From: CAYXWM01 sp964468805
GTDB lineage: Bacteria; Bacillota; Clostridia; Lachnospirales; WRBF01
Reading direction: 5' to 3'
DNA length: 11,096 nt
Assembly (NCBI GenBank): GCA_964468805.1
Contig: CAYXWM010000073.1
Location: 1 to 11,096, forward strand
In this document: in pieces, positions 5,837 to 11,096 of the stretch
Layout of the letters: the number at the start of each line of letters is the position of its first letter
Numbering within the stretch: the stretch's first letter is position 1
Made by a program: the position numbers and the translations under genes
Notes under the pieces: model-generated
The model's database searches: none
Told to the model about the DNA's origin: nothing
What the model saw: only the letters and a program-made list of their open reading frames with translations

Positions 5837-5865
5837 TTGTGTAAATTAAATTTATAATTTATAAT
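5837..5865 (+). promoter_or_regulatory. Candidate promoter of the chemoreceptor gene
   Basis: TTGTGT (5837-5842) and a perfect TATAAT (5860-5865) are 17 bp apart. A transcript from here would have a leader of about 205 nt. No good flagellar sigma-D type site (TAAA/GCCGATAA) was found, although many chemoreceptor genes use one. Confidence 0.45.
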
Positions 5866-5885
5866 ATAAATTATTGGAAAGTATT

Positions 5886-6047
5886 TATTGTTATATGTAC
5901 GTCCCAACAATACAAAGCTTTGCCGGTTATCGTTCAAGTATGAATAATAAAGCTGTTTCTTTATATACAGCTTCCGGGAACCGGTATAAGTTTAACAAAT
6001 GAATTGAAATATATCTCTGAGGCTATACCGGCGGGTTTGTCCGGTAT
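5886..6047 (+). promoter_or_regulatory. Structured 5' leader of the chemoreceptor gene
   Basis: Successive pairings: TATTGTT (5886-5892) with AACAATA (5906-5912); the palindrome CAAAGCTTTG (5913-5922); CCGGTT (5923-5928) with AACCGG (5979-5984), enclosing AAGCTGT (5950-5956) with ACAGCTT (5967-5973); and ATACCGG (6025-6031) with CCGGTAT (6041-6047), about 20 nt before the ribosome site. No known riboswitch consensus was recognised, and no T-tract makes it an attenuator. Confidence 0.4.
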
Positions 6048-6079
6048 GGGTAATACAGAGGAGTTAAGGAGGAATTGCA

Positions 6080-8767
6080 GTGAATTTTTTCCGGCGGTTA
6101 AAAATCAGAACAAGGCTGTTGACTGCTTTTGCTGTAGTAATGGTGCTTACTGCTGTGGTAAATATTATTGCCCACTTTAGTATGCTTACGGTAGACCATA
6201 ATTACTCAATTGCATTAAAACAATCTTCTCAAAGTTTGGGTGCCATATCGGGCGTAGTCAGCTATGCAAATCAAATTACTCAAATCGGCGAAGATATGGT
6301 TTATTTTGCAAACAATTCAACAAAGTTACAATCCGGAATCAATACAATTAACGAATTTTATAAATTGGCTGAAGAATCCAACAATCTTTTACAACAAAAT
6401 ACTTCCGTCGAAGATAAAGATCACTTTAGTGAATACAGTAAAAGAGTCTCGGACTTCAAACAGTCTATGAACGTCATGATAGACTATGTCAACGGCAGAA
6501 ATACCAGGGCTGCATCAACTCATTGGGAAAATGAGACAAAACCCTTGGCAGAAAAACTGTCCGCGTACTTAGGTGAAATGATTACCCATATCAATGCAGA
6601 CCTTAATGATGCATCAACGGAAATGAGTAATCTCACCGGAACTATAGTCATGGTTATAGATATAATATCTATTATCGCCTTAGCTGTATCCGTTTTGTTG
6701 GCATTGGTTATTTCAACAGGTTTGAATCGTTCCATGAAGGATCTGACCGAAAAAACCCTCGCCTTTGCCGAGGGTGATTTAAACCTTGATTTACGCAGCA
6801 ACAATCGAGATGAATTTTCCGTTTTATCAAATAATCTGGCTACAGTGGTGGATAACATCCAAGAATTAACCAATGAAGTAAACAACATGGGTCAATTGAT
6901 GAACGACCAAGGAGACGTTGAAGCAAGAATCGACGCAAGTAAATTCCGGGGTGCTTATCATGAAATGGCCTCTGCCATCAATGACACCGTAAATAATTTG
7001 GTTAACGACTCCAAAGAAGCTATCATGTGTATGAATGCTTATGCCGGCGGTGATTTTAGCCTGAATATCAAACAACACATAGGCAAAAAAGCTATTATGA
7101 ACCACGCCATGGATAAATTGCGAAACAATCTCCAAAACTTTATCAAGGACCTTCAAGAAATGTCCCAAGCGGCTCAAAAAGGCGATTTATCCAAACGCAT
7201 GAATCCGGATGTTTACGAAAATCAATGGTCCAAACTTGCCGAGACCCTTAACGGTCTGCTTAAAAGCGTTATTGACCCCATTACCGAAGCAATTAACGTT
7301 TTTGACGTAATGTCAAAGGGTAAATTGGATGTTAAAATAAACGGAAATTATCAAGGCGAATTTGCAAAAATGAAAACCTCCATAAACAAATCTATGGACT
7401 TCTTTAAAGCCTATCTGGTTGAAATTTCCGAAGTACTTACAAAAATGTCTGAGGACAATTTTGATATAGAAATCAAAAATGAATATATAGGCGATTTTGT
7501 TGCAATTAAAACAGCTTTGGAAACAATTATCGAATCCATAAACGGCACCTTTGCCCAAATAGGTGAATCCACCGACGTTATAGCCGCAGGTTCAAGACAA
7601 ATTTCCCAATCATCAGGCCTTTTGGCTCAAGGAGCGGCGGAACAGTCTTCGGAAGTAGAACGTCTTGTTACGGCAATCACCGACATCAGTGCCCAAACCA
7701 GACAAAATGCTGACAATGCAAATACAGCCAACCAATTGGCTCTGCAAACCAAAGAAAACGCAACTTTGGGCAACAAAGAAATGTACGATATGACTACGGC
7801 TATGAACGAAATAGACCGTGCATCATCAAGCATTTCAAACATTATTAAAGTAATAGATGAAATCGCTTTCCAGACCAATCTGCTTGCGTTAAATGCCGCG
7901 GTAGAGGCGGCAAGAGCCGGTCAATACGGTAAAGGCTTTGCGGTTGTAGCCGAAGAAGTACGCAGTTTGGCGGCCAGAAGCCAACAAGCCGCAAAAGAAA
8001 CCACAGACCTTATAGAGGGCACAGTTCAAAAGGTTGCCCAAGGAACTGTCTTGGCAAACAAAACCGCAGCAACCCTGCAGACCATGGTTGAGCAAATTAA
8101 TAATATCTCCGATCTTGTAGGCGGCGTAGCCGAGGCATCCGCTCGACAAGAGGAATCCATAACCAAGGTTAACGAAGGTATTATGCAAATAGCCAACGTT
8201 ACCCAAGCCAACACCGCTACCTCCGAGGAAGAAGCCGCTTCCTCCGAAGAATTATCCAGACAGGCAGAAATATTCCGTGAAACGCTTTCTCGATTTAAAC
8301 TCAAAGGCGACGGAGGACAGCACAGAGCAATACAGAGGGATACCGGCAATTCGGTAAAGACCCCGGCGGCGATACCCAATAAACCCATGAACACACAGCC
8401 TGTTAAACCGCCCATACCCAAGGCAAAACCTCCGGTAAAATCAAACTCACACACCGGTTCTTTTAACAAGCCCAACACCACCATACCGGAATCAGACATA
8501 TCCGACTATGTGCCTAATCCTTACGTGGCTCAAATAGCAAATATGGACAGTGACTCAATTTCCGAGGATATGGTTCGGCAAAAACCGTTCTCGGCTGATA
8601 CTTCAATAAACAATAAACCCGGTATCAAAAGGACTGAGGCATCCAAGCCGGTATCCTCTCTACGCGAAGGTAAACCACCTTTGGTAGGTTCCCGCGAAAA
8701 GAAGGATAAAGCAGAAGCTTCTAAATATCAAGAAATCATAAACAATAAAGACTTTGGCAAATATTAA
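6080..8767 (+). CDS. Methyl-accepting chemotaxis protein with a six-module HAMP-like array
   Basis: Transmembrane chemoreceptor (895 residues) that would control CheA kinase through CheW. Start is GTG at 6080, with AAGGAGGA 6-7 nt upstream. Order: short basic N-terminus; membrane helix 1 (13-36); extracytoplasmic helical sensor (about 37-187, four-helix-bundle size); membrane helix 2 (188-212); then HAMP-like modules whose conserved G-D/E-like position falls at residues 232, 278, 324, 368, 414 and 459, about 45 apart, each followed by an amphipathic helix (DEFSVLSNNL, GEFAKMKTSI, GDFVAIKTAL and others). The signalling domain (about 505-735) has the hairpin tip IDEIAFQTNLLALNAAVEAA plus GKGFAVVAEEVRSLA, with likely methylation segments around GAAEQSSEVE and TSEEEAASSEE. 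The tail (about 741-895) is proline-, lysine- and serine-rich and has no NWETF-type CheR tether. Ligand unknown. A strong terminator follows, so the gene is monocistronic. Confidence 0.95.
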   Translation: MNFFRRLKIRTRLLTAFAVVMVLTAVVNIIAHFSMLTVDHNYSIALKQSSQSLGAISGVVSYANQITQIGEDMVYFANNSTKLQSGINTINEFYKLAEESNNLLQQNTSVEDKDHFSEYSKRVSDFKQSMNVMIDYVNGRNTRAASTHWENETKPLAEKLSAYLGEMITHINADLNDASTEMSNLTGTIVMVIDIISIIALAVSVLLALVISTGLNRSMKDLTEKTLAFAEGDLNLDLRSNNRDEFSVLSNNLATVVDNIQELTNEVNNMGQLMNDQGDVEARIDASKFRGAYHEMASAINDTVNNLVNDSKEAIMCMNAYAGGDFSLNIKQHIGKKAIMNHAMDKLRNNLQNFIKDLQEMSQAAQKGDLSKRMNPDVYENQWSKLAETLNGLLKSVIDPITEAINVFDVMSKGKLDVKINGNYQGEFAKMKTSINKSMDFFKAYLVEISEVLTKMSEDNFDIEIKNEYIGDFVAIKTALETIIESINGTFAQIGESTDVIAAGSRQISQSSGLLAQGAAEQSSEVERLVTAITDISAQTRQNADNANTANQLALQTKENATLGNKEMYDMTTAMNEIDRASSSISNIIKVIDEIAFQTNLLALNAAVEAARAGQYGKGFAVVAEEVRSLAARSQQAAKETTDLIEGTVQKVAQGTVLANKTAATLQTMVEQINNISDLVGGVAEASARQEESITKVNEGIMQIANVTQANTATSEEEAASSEELSRQAEIFRETLSRFKLKGDGGQHRAIQRDTGNSVKTPAAIPNKPMNTQPVKPPIPKAKPPVKSNSHTGSFNKPNTTIPESDISDYVPNPYVAQIANMDSDSISEDMVRQKPFSADTSINNKPGIKRTEASKPVSSLREGKPPLVGSREKKDKAEASKYQEIINNKDFGKY

Positions 8768-8768
8768 G

Positions 8769-8807
8769 AAAAAGTCATAATCATCCAAAAGGTGATTATG
8801 ACTTTTT
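8769..8807 (+). terminator. Rho-independent terminator of the chemoreceptor gene
   Basis: AAAAAGTCATAATCA plus CC pairs with GGTGATTATGACTTTTT through about 17 bp with a single bulged T and a 4-nt loop, and ends in T5. It starts 2 nt after the stop codon and, being A/T-flanked on both sides, could act in either direction. Confidence 0.92.
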
Positions 8808-8823
8808 AATGTTCTATAAATTG

Positions 8824-8852
8824 TTGACAAGTTGTATAATTTAAGTTATAAT
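8824..8852 (+). promoter_or_regulatory. Consensus sigma-A promoter of tRNA-Lys
   Basis: A perfect TTGACA (8824-8829) and a perfect TATAAT (8847-8852) are separated by 17 bp. Predicted transcription start near 8859, about 35 nt before the mature tRNA. This exact consensus suits a strongly expressed stable RNA. Confidence 0.9.
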
Positions 8853-8893
8853 TCATGCGTATGTTTTATTAATAAAACAAGTTAATATTTTAT

Positions 8894-8966
8894 GCATCTT
8901 TAGCTCAGTTGGTAGAGCAACTGACTCTTAATCAGTGGGTCCGGGGTTCGAGCCCCCGAAGGTGTA
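8894..8966 (+). tRNA. tRNA-Lys (anticodon CTT)
   Basis: Complete cloverleaf: acceptor arms GCATCTT (8894-8900) and AAGGTGT (8959-8965) pair with two G-U wobbles; the D arm is GCTC...GAGC; the anticodon stem ACTGA/TCAGT encloses CTCTTAA with anticodon CTT, reading AAG; the T arm is CGGGG-TTCGAGC-CCCCG; the discriminator is A at 8966. CCA is not encoded (CAT follows), so CCA must be added by nucleotidyltransferase. It is a single-gene unit with its own promoter and terminator. Confidence 0.96.
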
Positions 8967-8972
8967 CATGAA

Positions 8973-9010
8973 AAAAGCCGATAAACTAAGTGTTTGTCGG
9001 CTTTTGTTTT
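8973..9010 (+). terminator. Rho-independent terminator of tRNA-Lys
   Basis: AAAAGCCGATAAAC (8973-8986) pairs with GTTTGTCGGCTTTT (8992-9005), with one G-U pair, around a 5-nt loop, and is followed by GTTTT. It begins 7 nt after the tRNA discriminator base. Confidence 0.93.
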
Positions 9011-9050
9011 GGATAAAACCTCCGGTCCGGGTTTTCTTTCTACAATAAGC

Positions 9051-9190
9051 TATACTTAATTTCCGGTTAAGTAGTAACAAAAGCGTATATTCTTAGTGAT
9101 GAGCGACCGGTGTTATTTATCATAAAAACGCAAAGGCAAACCGTTTACGAAAAATAGCTTTTGTTACTGTTCCTAATGAAATTAAGTATA
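9051..9190 (+). repeat. TATACTTAATT palindromic repeat, copy D (140 bp, MITE-like)
   Basis: Ends TATACTTAATTTC and AAATTAAGTATA, inner block AGTAACAAAAGC / GCTTTTGTTACT, in the same orientation as copies A-C although nearly 4 kb away. It lies between the tRNA terminator and the 3' end of the lipoprotein gene (37 bp from its stop). Flanked by TA on both sides. Confidence 0.88.
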
Positions 9191-9227
9191 ACCGCATTGG
9201 TTGGACTATGTATTACAAACCGCTTTT

Positions 9228-9848
9228 TTATGTGTTGTCAAGGCTATCATCGGTATAAGAGATAATAAACATTATTATTTCGCCTGATGTGTATAAGCTC
9301 GCGCTAAATTGAACATTTTCTCTTCTCCAGAAGTTGTAATAGCCTAAATTACCGGCAAGCAGCTCATTTCCCAATGTGGATTCATCCGCATTTTCAGTCC
9401 CATCTTTCCGGTTGACTTCGCTTGTATCCGGCTCACCATACATATCTGTCAGTGATTTTACCATTTTCTCGTACTCCTCGATATACCGATTAGCGTCCGA
9501 GAAGTCTTCCTTAATAACGTAGAAAGCCCCCATTAATTGCTTTTTAGTGTTAAACAAGTAAAATAATTGGCAAGATAAATCACTGACTTTTTGATTCAAA
9601 TAAAGCAAAGTATCATCACGGTCCACAAACAAGTCGTTTTTGCTTTCCAGTCTTTTCACCTTTTCTATGTCCATACCCCATGTGACTTTTCTGATACCCA
9701 TGGGTTTTTTTACCGGTTCAGAGGTAAGGGGTGTTGTGGGTTTCGGGGAAGATGTTACGTTATCTTGTGATTTACCGCTGTCGTTTTGGCAGCCGCTCAT
9801 AACCAAAATAATACCAATAACAAAAAGTATAAATAATTTCTTTAGCAA
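9228..9848 (-). CDS. Putative lipoprotein of unknown function
   Basis: A lipid-anchored extracytoplasmic protein is predicted. TTG at 9848 is chosen as the start because AGGAGGTGA (9862-9854) then lies 8 nt upstream; the in-frame GTG at 9857 lies inside that ribosome site and cannot be the start. From TTG the product has 206 residues: a short signal sequence (fM-LKKLFILFVIGIILVMSGC) with lipobox VMSGC, Cys20 being lipidated, then a Ser/Thr/Pro/Lys-rich linker (about 21-50). A globular domain starts at GIRKVTWGMDIEKVKRLE and continues through LFYLFNTKKQLMGAFYVI, EKMVKSLTDMYGEPD, FWRRENVQFSASLY and IIMFIISYTDDS. The pattern WGM..E.V, then strand-rich, then YGEP, then W is seen in small clostridial envelope proteins, but I cannot name the family. 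It stands alone and is divergent from the ROK regulator. Confidence 0.8.
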   Translation of the reverse strand: MLKKLFILFVIGIILVMSGCQNDSGKSQDNVTSSPKPTTPLTSEPVKKPMGIRKVTWGMDIEKVKRLESKNDLFVDRDDTLLYLNQKVSDLSCQLFYLFNTKKQLMGAFYVIKEDFSDANRYIEEYEKMVKSLTDMYGEPDTSEVNRKDGTENADESTLGNELLAGNLGYYNFWRRENVQFSASLYTSGEIIMFIISYTDDSLDNT

Positions 9849-9853
9849 AGAAA

Positions 9854-9862
9854 TCACCTCCT
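9854..9862 (-). promoter_or_regulatory. Ribosome binding site that fixes a TTG start
   Basis: AGGAGGTGA, a near-perfect anti-16S match on the minus strand. Its GTG is the first possible in-frame start of the longest open frame but is part of the site itself. The TTG at 9848-9846 is correctly spaced (8 nt) and gives a compact lipoprotein signal. Confidence 0.8.
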
Positions 9863-9874
9863 AAATTTGGTACT

Positions 9875-9903
9875 ATTTTATACCCATAGCTTTTGTTTGT
9901 CTA
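9875..9903 (-). promoter_or_regulatory. Candidate sigma-A promoter of the lipoprotein gene
   Basis: On the minus strand, TAGACA (9903-9898) and TAAAAT (9880-9875) are 17 bp apart, each one base from consensus. Transcription would start near 9868, just upstream of the ribosome site. Confidence 0.5.
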
Positions 9904-9978
9904 TACACTATATCCATTGTTTGTAACCCATATCAGCCGGCACAGGGTAAACTTTTTAAAAAAAATTACTCAAATATC

Positions 9979-10020
9979 TTGCATAATAATATTCCTCATG
10001 TTACAATTGCATAACAATAT
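9979..10020 (+). promoter_or_regulatory. Candidate promoter with overlapping direct-repeat operator of the ROK gene
   Basis: TTGCAT (9979-9984) and TACAAT (10002-10007) are 17 bp apart. A 14-bp direct repeat, TTGCATAATAATAT (9979-9992) and TTGCATAACAATAT (10007-10020), 13 of 14 identical with a 28-bp period, covers the -35 box and the region just after the -10 box. Position and AT-rich sequence fit an operator for autoregulation by the adjacent ROK protein; the link is inferred. Confidence 0.45.
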
Positions 10021-10053
10021 ATTAATTTAATTAATTAAGTAATAAAAAGGCCT

Positions 10054-11096
10054 ATGAAAGCGGTGTTTCTTATCTCGGATAAAAAAGGCAAAAACTTAGA
10101 AGATGTACAGCGTATGAACAGGCTGTTGATTATAAATTTTTTACGAAAGCAAAAAAATATGTCTCGTGCCGATTTGGCTAGGGCAACAGGATTAAAACAA
10201 GCTACCATTACAAATATAGTAAACGACCTTTTGGATACCCGATTGGCTAGGGAAACCGGGGAATTGGACGCAAAAATAGGCAGACGTTCCATAGGTATAG
10301 CCCTTAACAACGAGTTGTACAAGGTCATACACGTACGTCTGGCAAGAAAGTACTTTCTTATAGGATTGTATGACATAGCCGGAAACAAATATGAGGTGCA
10401 CAAAGAAAATATAGATATTTCTTGGGGCTCAGAAACTGTATTTACACGAATGAAAGTAAGGATAGCCGAGCAGTTGAGCAGGCTAAAAATCGGAGAGGTA
10501 ATCAGCATAGGAATATCGCTTCCCGGTCCCTATTTAAGCAGTCAAGGGCGTATAGGAATAATGACTGAATTTCCGGGCTGGGAGAAAATCTCCATAAAAG
10601 ACGAGATACAATCTTATTTCGGTATACCCACCTATGCGGAGCATGATGCGAACGTAGGAGCTTTGGCAGAATGGTGGTTAGGTTCAAATTTTATGGATAA
10701 GGGAACTTTGGTTTACGTTGCCGCCGGACAAGGCATAGGAACCGGAATTATTAATGACGGCAAGCTTTTTAAAGGGGCTATGGGTATAGCCGGCGAGGTT
10801 GGGCATATGAGCATAGCCTTTGACGGACCCAAGTGCCAATGCGGAAACAGAGGTTGTTTGGAGTATTATTGCTCTACATTTGCATTGTTGCGTGAAGCAA
10901 AAAAACAAGCCGCCAACCATAACGAAAGTATGCTGACCCAAGACGTAGATCTAAATGACTTTTTTAAAGCCTTGGAAAGCGGAGATTTTATAGCAAAGAG
11001 AGTATTCGGGCATATTGCAAGGTTTCTCGGTTTGGGACTGGTTAATATAGTTAATATATATAATCCTCATGTAATTGTTGTGGGCGACGAACTGGC
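10054..11096 (+). CDS. ROK-family transcriptional regulator (NagC/XylR type), 3' end beyond the window
   Basis: 347 codons are open to the window edge; the family usually has 380-410. Residues about 20-70 form a winged helix-turn-helix (NRLLIINFLRKQKNMSRADL, ATGLKQATITNIVNDLLD). Residues about 80 onward are the ROK sugar-binding fold: ISLPGPY, EHDANVGALAEWWLG with the conserved Asp198, GQGIGTGIINDGKL, GEVGHMS, and the zinc motif CQCGNRGCLE (Cys261, 263, 268, with His251 as fourth ligand). The N-terminal DxGGT phosphate-binding motif of ROK sugar kinases is missing, which with the HTH argues for a regulator. Such proteins typically sense a sugar or sugar phosphate and control uptake and catabolism genes; its targets may lie downstream outside the window. 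Start ATG at 10054 has only a weak AAAAGG; the ATG at residue 21 would cut into the HTH region. Confidence 0.93.
   Translation, partial: MKAVFLISDKKGKNLEDVQRMNRLLIINFLRKQKNMSRADLARATGLKQATITNIVNDLLDTRLARETGELDAKIGRRSIGIALNNELYKVIHVRLARKYFLIGLYDIAGNKYEVHKENIDISWGSETVFTRMKVRIAEQLSRLKIGEVISIGISLPGPYLSSQGRIGIMTEFPGWEKISIKDEIQSYFGIPTYAEHDANVGALAEWWLGSNFMDKGTLVYVAAGQGIGTGIINDGKLFKGAMGIAGEVGHMSIAFDGPKCQCGNRGCLEYYCSTFALLREAKKQAANHNESMLTQDVDLNDFFKALESGDFIAKRVFGHIARFLGLGLVNIVNIYNPHVIVVGDEL

Larger units (their letters stand above)
5392..6079. other. Gene-free interval upstream of the chemoreceptor gene
   Basis: About 690 bp, very AT-rich in its first 480 bp. A minus-strand frame at 5428-5637 has no ribosome site and is not called. 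A 34-codon plus-strand frame (5701-5805) encodes a mildly hydrophobic peptide but also lacks a ribosome site. The 3' third carries a candidate promoter (5837-5865) and a string of paired segments leading to the ribosome site of the chemoreceptor gene. Confidence 0.5.

Noticed and set aside
5866..6079. Cyclic-di-GMP riboswitch before the chemoreceptor gene
   Set aside because: Expected from context in Clostridia, but the conserved GCAAAGC-type core and partner strands are not present; only generic hairpins are seen.
8026..8499. 157-codon minus-strand open frame opposite the chemoreceptor
   Set aside because: Antisense shadow of the strongly conserved signalling domain and tail; no ribosome site.
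3096..9190. CRISPR-like or tandem repeat array
   Set aside because: The repeats are about 140 bp, palindromic and separated by genes and hundreds to thousands of bases; there are no regular spacers and no cas genes.
10035..10508. 157-codon minus-strand open frame opposite the ROK gene
   Set aside because: The plus strand encodes a clear winged helix-turn-helix and ROK fold; the minus frame is a shadow.
1..11096. Complete insertion sequence, prophage or defence system
   Set aside because: No transposase, integrase, phage structural, nuclease, reverse transcriptase or toxin-antitoxin signature was found in any frame; the only mobile-like DNA is the small repeats.

Overview
The window is a low-GC, Gram-positive-type chromosomal segment that most resembles an anaerobic, motile Clostridia member (Bacillota). 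Supporting signs are AT-rich intergenic DNA, strong AGGAGG-type ribosome sites with GTG/TTG as well as ATG starts, a DivIVA-domain protein, a stalk-domain (copper amine oxidase N-terminal-like) secreted protein, a lipoprotein with a classical lipobox, a clostridial-type chemoreceptor and a ROK regulator. A species name cannot be given from the sequence alone.

Layout. 1-64 may be the tail of a membrane protein. 271-1563 (+) is a secreted or surface protein with two duplicated beta-rich modules, an SLH-like stretch and a stalk domain. It converges on tadA (1614-2078, -) across one shared bidirectional terminator. 2494-2919 (+) is a short DivIVA-like coiled-coil protein followed by two hairpins. 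3226-3927 (-) is an unusual single-stranded-DNA-binding protein with two OB folds. 4661-5128 (-) is an unrecognised protein faintly reminiscent of a Mur-ligase core. 6080-8767 (+) is an 895-residue chemoreceptor whose cytoplasmic part holds about six HAMP-like modules in tandem. A tRNA-Lys(CTT) gene with a consensus promoter and terminator follows at 8894-8966. A lipoprotein (9228-9848, -) and a ROK-family regulator (10054 onward, +, cut by the window edge) are divergently transcribed from a shared 200-bp region that holds a candidate operator.

The most striking feature that genes do not explain is a family of ~131-140 bp imperfectly palindromic repeats bounded by TATACTTAATT...AATTAAGTATA. 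Four copies look complete (3096-3234, 4020-4158, 5261-5391, 9051-9190), one is a same-length variant with an unrelated core (4502-4642), and one is a left-half remnant (5188-5245). All lie in the same orientation and sit at gene edges. One copy supplies the stop codon of the ssb-like gene. They look like a non-autonomous miniature inverted-repeat element (MITE) with TA target duplication, and may also fold as RNA. No transposase is present in the window.

No multi-gene operon is evident: nearly every gene has its own terminator, promoter or repeat boundary. Genes therefore probably act independently (surface/envelope, tRNA modification, cell-pole scaffold, DNA binding, chemosensing, carbohydrate-responsive regulation). 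I see no defence island, CRISPR array, phage or complete insertion sequence.
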